Shown here: positions 33,938 to 40,227 of the stretch, one piece after another | Layout of the letters: each line of letters opens with the position of its first letter | How positions within the stretch are numbered: position 1 is the stretch's first letter | Origin: K189A clade bacterium | GTDB lineage: Bacteria > Pseudomonadota > Gammaproteobacteria > Pseudomonadales > Azotimanducaceae | NCBI GenBank assembly: GCA_902631405.1 | Contig: CACOYI010000014.1 | Location: 1-40,227, forward strand | Length of the DNA stretch: 40,227 bases | Direction: 5' to 3' | Position numbers and translations under genes: made by a program | The notes under the pieces: generated by a model | What the model saw: only the letters and a program-made list of their open reading frames with translations | What the model was told of the DNA's origin: nothing | Database searches by the model: none

Positions 33938-34302
33938 AATAGATCAAATACTTTGTTGGGAGGCCTGCAAATGAGGGCTCTTTGCTCTGTCATAACGATA
34001 GGGCGCTCCATCAAAATCGGATGCCTTTCAATCAAGCCAGCTACTAGGCTAGGTGTCAGTTCGTTTTCGGGTATCGCCATCATTAGAAAAAGTTCTTCAT
34101 GTTTCCTTAAAAGCTTATCCGCGGGCTCATCCAATAAATCAATTAACCGAACTATTTCCTCTTTTCCAGGTGGATTTTCTAGGTACTCCAACTTATAAAA
34201 CTCTTTCTCCGCGTCTTGAAGTAGTTCGAGGACCGCTCTGGATTTCGAGCAAGACGGATTGTGAAAAAATTTTAGCAACGGGTTCGTTCCAGCATTGGTC
34301 AT
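33934..34302 (-). CDS. ArsC-like (YfgD-type) thioredoxin-fold reductase
   Basis: A 122-residue ArsC/Spx-family protein. The nucleotide-free active-site loop FFHNPSCSKSRAVLELL holds the reactive cysteine, with a Ser-Lys-Ser-Arg following as in ArsC and YfgD. RHPILMERPIV near the C-terminus supplies the conserved arginine pattern of the family. It may reduce arsenate with glutaredoxin, but YfgD-type members are not always arsenate reductases. The ATG at 34302 is preferred to a TTG at 34317. It is divergent from the thioredoxin-like gene at 34400. Confidence 0.85.
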   Translation of the reverse strand: MTNAGTNPLLKFFHNPSCSKSRAVLELLQDAEKEFYKLEYLENPPGKEEIVRLIDLLDEPADKLLRKHEELFLMMAIPENELTPSLVAGLIERHPILMERPIVMTEQRALICRPPNKVFDLL

Positions 34303-34399
34303 GAACTCATCAGTCAAGAGTTTGAGTTAATTTAATCTTCGGTAATAATGATCGCCCCCGATAGTGTAGTCAGGTCTGCAGTAAGTAAAGCCTAAGGTT

Positions 34400-34864
34400 A
34401 TGAAAATTTTCCCCCTACTTTCGTTAGCTCTTCTTTGTTTAAGCTGCACAGCGCAACAAGACGCATTGGATGACGGCAGGTTTTTTAGCTTTGATAATCA
34501 GTCCGCCGATTGGATAATTGTCAATTACTGGGCTGAATGGTGTGCCCCTTGTCGGAAAGAGATTCCCGAATTGAACGAGCTGAATGATTTTCAGATGAAA
34601 GATGGCAATGTGATAAAAGTTTATGGAGTTAATTTCGATCTCTTAGGAAGTGAGGATTTAAAACGGGTTGCCGAAAAAATGAATATCAAATTTCCAAATT
34701 TCTTGGCAGATCCGAGTTTTATGAGTAGCTCAAGTAGACCGGAAGTCCTCCCCACAACGTTCTTGTTTGATGGATCGGGTGAGCTGATTAAGGAATTCTT
34801 GGGGCCACAAACGAAGGAAGACCTTCTTGAGACTATCTCAAAAGAATTAGATTTCAGCAGTTAA
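34400..34864 (+). CDS. Thioredoxin-like (TlpA/ResA-type) secreted or lipoprotein disulfide protein
   Basis: A 154-residue protein with an N-terminal signal (KIFPLLSLALLCLSC) that could end in a lipobox-like cysteine at residue 16. The lipobox is weak, with Cys rather than Leu at -3. The thioredoxin core has WCAPC at about 47-51 in NYWAEWCAPCRKEIPELNEL and a cis-Pro in VLPTTFLFDGSG. TlpA/ResA proteins act in the periplasm on cytochrome or other thiols; a specific partner is not evident. Its 3' end overlaps proS by 18 bases on the opposite strand. Confidence 0.85.
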   Translation: MKIFPLLSLALLCLSCTAQQDALDDGRFFSFDNQSADWIIVNYWAEWCAPCRKEIPELNELNDFQMKDGNVIKVYGVNFDLLGSEDLKRVAEKMNIKFPNFLADPSFMSSSSRPEVLPTTFLFDGSGELIKEFLGPQTKEDLLETISKELDFSS

Positions 34865-36598
34865 GGAGTTATGCCGGCTAACGATTTTCTCGATAGCTTC
34901 CTTTGGCGAAAGTTTTACCATCTCCTTCGAAGAACGTGTCAAGTACTCGATCAGGTTGTCTTGTGCACCTTTCTCTCCGATTACCAGTCGATGGGGAATG
35001 CCGATGAGATCCGCCTCCGCGAATTTAACTCCCGGCCTCTCTTCACGATCGTCAAATAGAACCCCGATACCTCGCGATGAGAGTTCGTCGTAGCAATGTT
35101 CTGCGATTTCACGAACTAAATCTGATTTGTGCATATTTAGGGGAAGAAGATGAACGAAAAAGGGCGCGATTTTTTCGGGCCAGATAATACCCTCATTATC
35201 GTGATGCTGCTCAATCGCGGCGGCCACAAGACGAGTTACTCCCATGCCATAGCAACCCATGATAGCTGGTGTTTCCGTTCCTGACTCGTCCAAAACAGAA
35301 GCCTTCATAGCTTCGCTGTATTTTGTGCCCAGCTGAAAGATGTGTCCTACTTCTATACCCTTGAAAAATTTTAATTCTCCTTCTCCAGTGACGGCTTTAT
35401 CTCCGGGGGAGACGTTTCGGATATCGGTAACTCGATAATCTGTACTGGATAGATCTCTCTCGGAATTGAAACCTTCCATGTGCTTATCAACCTCGTTGGC
35501 TCCGCATACGAGATTGTTTGAAACGAAAGCCTCGTGATCGATCAAGACTTTGAGGCCACAATTTATCGGTCCAATAAAGCCGATAGGAGCATCTAGAATT
35601 TTTCTGACCTCGTTCTCGGAGGCTAGAGTGATTTCTCCCAAAACCTCCTCTTGTTTTGCCAGCTTCGTTAGATTGAGATCATGATCGCCACGAAGGACAA
35701 CAGCTAAGAAAGAATTCTTACTCACCGTCTCCTCTCCGTGATCTGAAACTCTCACAATGAGGGTTTTGAGGGTGCTCGAGGCAGGAACATTTAGAAAAGC
35801 GCACAGCTCCTCAATCGTTTTAACTCCCGGCGTAGCTATTTCGGTCAACTCATGTAACGGCGAATCAGTGGGTTCTGATTTCTTCGCTACAGCTGCTTCT
35901 AGATTCGCGGCATAACCACCTTCACTTGTGCATACGATGGTATCTTCGCCAATGTCTGACAAGACGTGAAATTCATGGGATTTTTGCCCTCCTATATTGC
36001 CGCTATCAGCTTCTACTGCACGGTAATCGAGATCTATTTCATTTAAAATTGAGGAGTAGCAGGTGAACATTTTCTCGTAAGTTTGATCAAAGCTTGTGCG
36101 ATCGCTGTGAAACGAATACCCGTCTTTCATTATGAATTCTCTGGCCCTAACTACACCAAATCTAGGGCGCCGCTCGTCTCTGAATTTTGTTTGAATTTGA
36201 TATAGGTTAATGGGTAAATCCTTATAGCTTTTGATTTCTCCTCTGAAAATATTCGTTACCACTTCTTCATGTGTTGGCCCAAGACAGAATGCCCGGTCAT
36301 GGCGATCTTTAATTCGCATCAGCTCGGGTCCCATCGCCTCCCATCTGCCAGTCTCCTCCCATAGTTCTGCCGGTTGAATGACAGGCATCAGAATTTCCTG
36401 CGCGCCAATTGAGGCAAGTTGTTTCCTAATGATCGCCTCTATTTTTTTTATGACGAGTAACCCAAGAGGTAGCCAGGAGTAGATGCCACTTGCGCCTTTT
36501 CGGATTAGGCCCGATCGAACCATGAGTTGGTGGCTGACAATTTCTGCGTCCGCAGGGGATTCTTTCAAAGTTGGTATGAAGAGAGTTGTCTGTCTCAT
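34847..36598 (-). CDS. proS: Prolyl-tRNA synthetase (bacterial type with INS editing domain)
   Basis: A 583-residue class II aminoacyl-tRNA synthetase (E. coli 572). Class II motifs appear as GASGIYSWLPLG near the N-terminus, LGPTHEEVVTNI and FRDERRPRFGVVRAREFIMKDGYSFH (motif 2). An INS-type insertion follows (about 230-400, with editing-site-like ASSTLKTLIVRV), then GCYGMGVTRLVAAAIEQHHD (motif 3) and an anticodon-binding domain with LPLNMHKSD. The insertion lets the enzyme hydrolyse mischarged Ala-tRNA(Pro). The gene lies downstream of the HU gene but behind a strong terminator, so it probably has its own promoter within 36599-36664. Confidence 0.96.
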   Translation of the reverse strand: MRQTTLFIPTLKESPADAEIVSHQLMVRSGLIRKGASGIYSWLPLGLLVIKKIEAIIRKQLASIGAQEILMPVIQPAELWEETGRWEAMGPELMRIKDRHDRAFCLGPTHEEVVTNIFRGEIKSYKDLPINLYQIQTKFRDERRPRFGVVRAREFIMKDGYSFHSDRTSFDQTYEKMFTCYSSILNEIDLDYRAVEADSGNIGGQKSHEFHVLSDIGEDTIVCTSEGGYAANLEAAVAKKSEPTDSPLHELTEIATPGVKTIEELCAFLNVPASSTLKTLIVRVSDHGEETVSKNSFLAVVLRGDHDLNLTKLAKQEEVLGEITLASENEVRKILDAPIGFIGPINCGLKVLIDHEAFVSNNLVCGANEVDKHMEGFNSERDLSSTDYRVTDIRNVSPGDKAVTGEGELKFFKGIEVGHIFQLGTKYSEAMKASVLDESGTETPAIMGCYGMGVTRLVAAAIEQHHDNEGIIWPEKIAPFFVHLLPLNMHKSDLVREIAEHCYDELSSRGIGVLFDDREERPGVKFAEADLIGIPHRLVIGEKGAQDNLIEYLTRSSKEMVKLSPKEAIEKIVSRHNSLTAEI

Positions 36599-36664
36599 TG
36601 CTTTTGGGCAATCCGAAGTTGAGCCAAGGTAACAAGCCTAGTTTATAGACCCGGAATTATCACC

Positions 36665-36693
36665 AAAAAAAACCGGCCACTGGCCGGTTTTTT
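36665..36693 (-). terminator. Rho-independent terminator, bidirectional, downstream of the HU gene
   Basis: A perfect inverted repeat CCGGCC-ACT-GGCCGG (36673-36687) is flanked by eight A on the left and six T on the right. On the minus strand the hairpin is followed by a T run, so it ends the HU transcript, whose stop codon lies 21 bases upstream. It would also work on the plus strand. Confidence 0.9.
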
Positions 36694-36713
36694 CTTCGAT
36701 AGCTTAGATGTAT

Positions 36714-37124
36714 CTAGAGGATCATGTCCTTCAATTTCTTAAGAGGTGTAACTTTTACCCTCATGCTCGCGGGCTTAGCAGCAATTACCATTTCCTCGCC
36801 TGTGGCGGGATTGCGCCCCATTCGCTTTTTGCTGGCAGGCCTCTTGGCTGTCTTGATCTTAAGGAGACCGGGTAGTACAAATTCTCCTACCGCCCTCTTG
36901 CGCATATGTCTTTCAATGAGGTCTTCTAATTCGGCCATTACAGAATCTACCTGCTTTTTCGAAAGAGCTGTTTTGCTGGCGATTTCTGAAACCATCGCGC
37001 TCTTACTCATTCTCGCCTTAATACCGGGAGCTTTTTTTACTGCGGGCGCAGCCTTCTTCTTAGCAGCCGGTTTTTTTGCTTTTGCAGGAGCTTTTTTAAC
37101 TGCAGCCTTTTTTTTAGTAGCCAT
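36714..37124 (-). CDS. HU-family DNA-binding protein with histone-H1-like Lys/Ala/Pro-rich N-terminal tail
   Basis: A 136-residue protein in two parts. Residues 1-38 are a basic low-complexity tail made almost only of Lys, Ala and Pro with repeated KKA/PAKA units, like histone H1 or AlgP tails. Residues from about 39 are an HU/IHF fold: MSKSAMVSEIASKTALSKKQ, FVLPGLLKIKT, and the DNA-arm motif GRNPATGEEM followed by KPASMRVKV. The tail should add non-specific DNA affinity and chromosome compaction. It has its own promoter (37250-37278) and terminator, so it is a single-gene unit. The ATG has AAGGA eight bases upstream. Confidence 0.9.
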   Translation of the reverse strand: MATKKKAAVKKAPAKAKKPAAKKKAAPAVKKAPGIKARMSKSAMVSEIASKTALSKKQVDSVMAELEDLIERHMRKRAVGEFVLPGLLKIKTAKRPASKKRMGRNPATGEEMVIAAKPASMRVKVTPLKKLKDMIL

Positions 37125-37249
37125 AAGTGTTCCTTTGGGATGATTTTGCTAAGAGCAAATGGTTGGGTTTCATGTTCAGCATGTTGGGTAGATTACCGAC
37201 CTTGAGTTGTTAATACCTAGTCATCACTTCCAAAAATGCTGACGGAAGT

Positions 37250-37278
37250 TTTATAGCTGAACCAGTGTGGGTGATCAA
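37250..37278 (-). promoter_or_regulatory. Sigma70-type promoter for the HU gene
   Basis: On the minus strand TTGATC (37278-37273) and TATAAA (37255-37250) are separated by exactly 17 bases, close to the TTGACA/TATAAT consensus. Transcription would start near 37243, leaving a leader of about 120 bases before the HU ATG at 37124. No hairpin or riboswitch was recognised in that leader. Confidence 0.5.
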
Positions 37279-37285
37279 CAAAAAG

Positions 37286-37316
37286 TGGACAAAATTACTG
37301 TCTTTTTAGCAATAAT
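37286..37316 (+). promoter_or_regulatory. Candidate promoter for the FmdB-aspS unit
   Basis: TGGACA (37286-37291) and AATAAT (37311-37316) on the plus strand each match consensus at five of six positions, but the spacer is 19 bases, longer than ideal. It is placed about 45 bases before the FmdB ATG in the 236-base divergent region 37125-37360, which contains nothing else that I can identify. Confidence 0.3.
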
Positions 37317-37360
37317 TTTAAGATCATTTGCCCCTGTTTTAAGTTGTTGAAGAGTTCTGA

Positions 37361-37717
37361 ATGCCAATTTATGAATATGCGTGCAGATCTTGTGGGCATG
37401 AATTCGAGGAATTGCAAAAGATAAGCGAGAAACCATTGGTGAAGTGCCCCAGTTGCGGGGATAAGTCTCTGGTCAAAAAAGTCTCGGCAGCGGGCTTTCG
37501 CTTAAAGGGGGGCGGCTGGTATGAAACCGACTTCAAAACGAAAGCAAAAAAAGATAATGATGCTGCTCCTGCCGAATCTGGCGGAAAGAATTCCGACTCA
37601 AACTCGAGCTCAGCAGAAGTTAAGAAGACGAAGGATGACAAATCGACTAACAAGGATAAATCTAAATCAACGAAGGATGCTAGTTCAGCCAAAAAGACTC
37701 CGAAAAAGGAATCTTGA
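37361..37717 (+). CDS. FmdB-family zinc ribbon protein
   Basis: A 118-residue protein. The N-terminal zinc ribbon has Cys8-x2-Cys11 and Cys29-x2-Cys32 in the order [12 protein letters not shown] and VKCPSCG, then [14 protein letters not shown], the standard FmdB/regulatory-family signature. The rest (about 60-118) is a Lys/Ser/Asp-rich, probably disordered tail. The function of such proteins is poorly known; they often sit beside aspS in proteobacteria, as here. The stop overlaps the long upstream frame of aspS, and the aspS ATG follows 41 bases later. Confidence 0.9.
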   Translation: MPIYEYACRSCGHEFEELQKISEKPLVKCPSCGDKSLVKKVSAAGFRLKGGGWYETDFKTKAKKDNDAAPAESGGKNSDSNSSSAEVKKTKDDKSTNKDKSKSTKDASSAKKTPKKES

Positions 37718-37758
37718 TCAGTTATTTTGCAGTTGAGCGCGATAACAAAAGGAAAGCC

Positions 37759-39519
37759 ATGCGAAGCCACCTATGCGGCGAGGTAAAAGGGGATTGTGAA
37801 GGAAAAGAAGTCGAGGTTTATGGCTGGGTCCATAGGCGTCGTGATCACGGTGGAGTTATATTCCTAGATGTGCGCGATCATTCAGGTATTTTGCAGGTCG
37901 TCTTCGATCCTGACTTCAAAGATAGTTTCGAGGTAGCCGATTCGGTAAGAAATGAATACGTACTGAGAGCAACTGGTCGGGTTAGAAAGCGCCCGGCAGG
38001 ATCCGAAAACCCTGATATGGCCACCGGTGAGGTAGAGGTCTTGGGGTCTGATTTGGAAGTACTGAACGAAGCGAAAACCCCGCCGTTTCAATTGGACGAG
38101 TACTCCGAAGCTGGAGAAGATATCAGATTAAGATATCGGTATCTGGATTTGCGTCGCCCTGAAATGCAAGCGAGGTTAAGGACGAGGTCCCTCATAACTT
38201 CGCAGATTCGCAATTTCCTGGAGGCGAACGGTTATCTGGATATTGAAACGCCAACACTGTCCAGATCCACGCCTGAGGGCGCGCGGGATTACCTTGTCCC
38301 AAGTAGAACTCAGCCGGGGCAATTTTTTGCTCTCCCTCAGTCTCCTCAGATCTATAAGCAGCTTTTGATGATGTCCGGTATGGATCGTTACTATCAGATT
38401 GCTCGTTGTTACCGCGACGAGGATTTACGCGCTGATAGACAACCAGAATTTACTCAAGTCGATATCGAGGCGTCGTTCGTCGATCAAAACGAAATCATGA
38501 AACTGACGGAAGAGTTGTTTAAATCATTGTGGAAAAATCTGCTCGATATTGAGCTGGAAGATTTCCCAGTAATTTCTTGGTTGGATGCGATGAGGAATTT
38601 CGGTGTTGACCGACCTGATCTCAGAAACCCCCTCAGATTGATTGATATTAACGATTTGATGGGGTCGGTGGATTTCCAGGTCTTCAAAGAACCGGCTAAT
38701 GACCCAGATAGCAGAGTGGTGGCTTTGCTGGCGCCAGGAGGCGGGGAGTTATCTCGAAAAATGATTGATGAATATACCGAGTATGTAGGTCGATATGGAG
38801 CGAAGGGACTTGCTTACATAAAGGTGAATGATGTCGAGTCGGGTATTGAGGGCCTGCAGTCGCCAATCATAAAGTTTTTGCCTGTAGAAGTCGTGCTGAA
38901 AGTCATTGAAAGAGTTGGTGCGCAAGATGGAGACCTTATTTTCTTTGGCGCGGGAAAAGCGAAGGTTGTAAATGACTCTATTGGAGCACTGCGAAATAAA
39001 TTAGGTGCTGATCTCGATTTGGTAGAAGCTGGCTTTAAGTGTTGTTGGGTTATTGATTGGCCTATGTTTCAAAAGGGGTCCGATGGAAGACTCAGCGCTG
39101 AACACCATCCTTTCACCAGCCCCACTTGTTCGCCCGAAGAGTTGCTCACTGCCCCAGAGAAGGCGCACGCTGCTGCCTATGATGTTGTTGTCAACGGATA
39201 TGAGTTAGGCGGTGGTTCGATTAGGATTGCCAACAAATCGATGCAAGCGGCGGTTTTTGAAGTTTTAAATATGGGTAGCGCGGCTCAAGAGGACTTCGGA
39301 TTTTTCCTTGATGCTCTCGAATACGGAGCACCGCCGCATGGTGGCATCGCTTTGGGGCTGGACAGAATAGCGATGCTTCTGACCGGCAGCACTTCGATAA
39401 GAGACGTGATAGCTTTTCCGAAAACCCAGACAGCGTCTTGTTTGATGATGGAAGCGCCTAGCGTGGTCGACGCAAGTCAAATAAGAGACCTTCATCTACG
39501 CTTGCGAGATAGATCCTAA
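37759..39519 (+). CDS. aspS: Aspartyl-tRNA synthetase, probably non-discriminating (Asp/Asn)
   Basis: A 586-residue class II synthetase (E. coli 590). Seen are the N-terminal OB anticodon domain ([20 protein letters not shown]), [61 protein letters not shown], the bacterial GAD insertion (about 290-420) and [19 protein letters not shown] (motif 3). His30 in RRRDHGG matches His31 of the Pseudomonas-type non-discriminating enzyme; E. coli has Leu there. Such an enzyme also charges tRNA(Asn) with Asp for repair by GatCAB. The ATG at 37759 has AAGGAAA upstream and begins the conserved protein; a TTG at 37714 does not. Confidence 0.95.
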   Translation: MRSHLCGEVKGDCEGKEVEVYGWVHRRRDHGGVIFLDVRDHSGILQVVFDPDFKDSFEVADSVRNEYVLRATGRVRKRPAGSENPDMATGEVEVLGSDLEVLNEAKTPPFQLDEYSEAGEDIRLRYRYLDLRRPEMQARLRTRSLITSQIRNFLEANGYLDIETPTLSRSTPEGARDYLVPSRTQPGQFFALPQSPQIYKQLLMMSGMDRYYQIARCYRDEDLRADRQPEFTQVDIEASFVDQNEIMKLTEELFKSLWKNLLDIELEDFPVISWLDAMRNFGVDRPDLRNPLRLIDINDLMGSVDFQVFKEPANDPDSRVVALLAPGGGELSRKMIDEYTEYVGRYGAKGLAYIKVNDVESGIEGLQSPIIKFLPVEVVLKVIERVGAQDGDLIFFGAGKAKVVNDSIGALRNKLGADLDLVEAGFKCCWVIDWPMFQKGSDGRLSAEHHPFTSPTCSPEELLTAPEKAHAAAYDVVVNGYELGGGSIRIANKSMQAAVFEVLNMGSAAQEDFGFFLDALEYGAPPHGGIALGLDRIAMLLTGSTSIRDVIAFPKTQTASCLMMEAPSVVDASQIRDLHLRLRDRS

Positions 39520-39602
39520 CGGCAGGAGGAGTTAACCTCGAGAACGAGAGTCGAAAGCTTGAGGCGACCCTATAGTCATATCTGATAATTACGAGGTGAA
39601 CG

Positions 39603-39671
39603 ATGGCGGGGCATAGTAAGTGGGCCAATATCAAGCATAGAAAAGCTGCACAGGATAAAAATTCTGAATAA
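39603..39671 (+). pseudogene. yebC: yebC 5' fragment, cut by an inverted join
   Basis: The ATG at 39603, 84 bases after aspS and with GAGGTG before it, opens MAGHSKWANIKHRKAAQDK, the unmistakable N-terminus of the YebC/TACO1 translation or transcription factor (normally about 245 residues). After 19 codons (39659) the homology stops, and a stop codon follows three codons later. The next bases are the reverse strand of ruvA. The fragment is therefore the left side of the join described at about 39660. Confidence 0.9.
39657..39665. other. Inverted junction between yebC and ruvA (chimera or inversion breakpoint)
   Basis: Plus-strand yebC sequence is recognisable up to about 39659, and minus-strand ruvA sequence from 39663. 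The overlap or filler is at most a few A/T bases, so no long repeat joins them. No transposase or terminal repeat is present. The expected downstream order in gammaproteobacteria is yebC, ruvC, ruvA, ruvB on one strand. Confidence 0.8.
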
Positions 39672-39881
39672 CTCTCTCTCATTTGCATCAGAAAACCCAA
39701 ACAACTGCTGCACGTCTTCTCTGACGACAAAATGGGTTGAGAGTTCAATGTCATTTCCAACCGATGCCTTGGATTCCAATACACTAGCGCTAACTTCGAC
39801 TTCGTAACCAACTCCGGCTACATCCACAAGTAAGCAGTGGCCATCGATTTCTACTAAAACGCCACGAAGTCGGCCAATCAA
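39663..39881 (-). pseudogene. ruvA: ruvA 5' fragment, cut by an inverted join
   Basis: From a TTG at 39881 the minus strand gives MIGRLRG, VDVAGVGYEVEVS, THFVVREDVQQLFGF and ERELFR. These are residues 1-73 of the Holliday-junction protein RuvA (normally about 200), covering the N-terminal OB domain. Past 39663 the frame runs into the antisense of yebC and the aspS downstream region (open until 39576) and no longer resembles RuvA. Domains II and III are missing. The start lies 13 bases after the ruvC stop, the normal ruvC-ruvA arrangement. Confidence 0.9.
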
Positions 39882-39894
39882 ACCAGAACCTTTT

Positions 39895-40227
39895 CTATGC
39901 TTTATTCAAGAGAGTATCGACATGACAGAGCGCAATGGCAAGTGCATCTGCTGCATCTGACGAGGGTACGTCGGGCAGATTCAGTAAAGCCTTAACCATG
40001 AAGGCCACCTGTTCTTTGCTCGCAGTACCGGTTCCAGCCAAGTTTTTTTTAATAAGGCGCGGAGAATAAGAGAAGATTGGCAGCTTCGCGGACTTGGCCG
40101 CCGCAACCGCAACTCCACGCGCCTGCCCTAACTTTAGCGCTGAAGAGGCGTTCCTCGATACGAAGACATCCTCGACAGCCATCACAACAGGGTTTAGCTC
40201 TGATATGACTTGCTCGACTCCACTATG
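39895..40227 (-). CDS. ruvC: Crossover junction endodeoxyribonuclease RuvC, N-terminus off the window
   Basis: The minus strand frame is open to the window edge and codes for 110 residues up to the stop at 39895. AVEDVFVSRNASSALKLGQARG contains the second catalytic Glu, and SSDAADALAIALCH contains the two final catalytic Asp residues; GTGTASKEQV matches the DNA-binding loop. About 60 N-terminal residues, including the first catalytic Asp, lie outside. RuvC resolves Holliday junctions together with RuvAB. The visible part is intact, but it points opposite to aspS and yebC, because of the inverted join to its left. Confidence 0.92.
   Translation of the reverse strand, partial: HSGVEQVISELNPVVMAVEDVFVSRNASSALKLGQARGVAVAAAKSAKLPIFSYSPRLIKKNLAGTGTASKEQVAFMVKALLNLPDVPSSDAADALAIALCHVDTLLNKA

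Noticed and set aside
37714-37758. aspS start at TTG 37714
   Set aside because: It would add 15 unrelated residues; the ATG at 37759 has a ribosome site and matches the family N-terminus.
39458-39811. Minus-strand open frame across the aspS end and the ruvA fragment
   Set aside because: It is out of frame with ruvA and antisense to aspS; a shadow created by the joined segments.
1-40227. tRNA, rRNA, CRISPR arrays, insertion sequences, prophage or defence systems
   Set aside because: No cloverleaf-like gene, repeat-spacer array, transposase or phage gene was seen; gaps between genes are nearly all under 250 bases and hold nothing recognisable beyond the features listed.

Overview
The window reads as a dense, contiguous piece of bacterial chromosome, about 45 protein genes with very short spacers. 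The gene set points to a gammaproteobacterium: exonuclease I (sbcB), an RhlB-like helicase, a MiaE-type tRNA hydroxylase, and the aspS-yebC-ruvC-ruvA neighbourhood, with an AspRS that closely resembles the Pseudomonas type. Moderate GC, compact operons, frequent TTG starts (4711, 6971, 13843, 22447, 30992, 39881) and several acyl-CoA and flavin enzymes would fit a free-living, probably marine, heterotroph; that is inference. No rRNA, tRNA, CRISPR array, phage gene or transposase was seen. Both ends are cut inside genes (a DASS transporter on the left, ruvC on the right), so this may be a whole contig.

Layout. 1-1007 (-) is the N-terminal two thirds of an SLC13/DASS transporter, start to start with sbcB (+). 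2466-6867 (+) holds an osmoprotectant-type ABC importer (ATPase plus an unusual binding-protein/permease fusion), two Nudix hydrolases and an SDR. 6971-7897 is a yeast-ADE1-length purC. 7927-11984 is a likely operon for a three-part biotin-dependent acyl-CoA carboxylase (biotin carboxylase, 74-residue biotin carrier, carboxyltransferase) plus an MFE-2-type 3-hydroxyacyl-CoA dehydrogenase. 12013-12829 has a small membrane protein and a methyltransferase.

12824-27268 (-) is a long run of 16 leftward genes, many with 4-base stop/start overlaps. In transcription order: carboxylesterase, MiaE-like hydroxylase, family-2-like glycosyltransferase, ArgC, type Ic aspartate aminotransferase, RhlB-like helicase, nitrilase-like amidase, AI-2E family permease, HisC-like aminotransferase, LLM-class flavin/F420 oxidoreductase, SixA-like phosphatase, a 54-residue membrane protein, a PNPOx-like flavoprotein, then a tightly coupled trio of GT4 glycosyltransferase, methyltransferase and alpha/alpha-toroid (prenyltransferase/squalene-cyclase-like) protein. 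This trio is the best candidate here for an undescribed pathway.

27386-39519 mixes strands: an MsbA-like ABC exporter, dinB, a basic orphan protein, a PrpE-like acyl-CoA synthetase with a small ABM-domain protein, a wrbA/arsC-like pair, a thioredoxin-like protein, proS, an HU protein with a histone-H1-like tail (with its own promoter and a strong terminator), an FmdB zinc ribbon and aspS.

Two sequence-level anomalies stand out. First, the right end is rearranged: yebC starts normally after aspS, but after 19 codons it joins the antisense of ruvA (cut after 73 codons), followed by antisense ruvC. An inverted join at about 39660 therefore breaks both genes, as an amplification or assembly chimera would, or a real inversion. 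Second, the SixA-like gene has no ATG, GTG or TTG ahead of its catalytic RHA motif; an ATA codon sits exactly where the start is expected, 8 bases after a GGAG.
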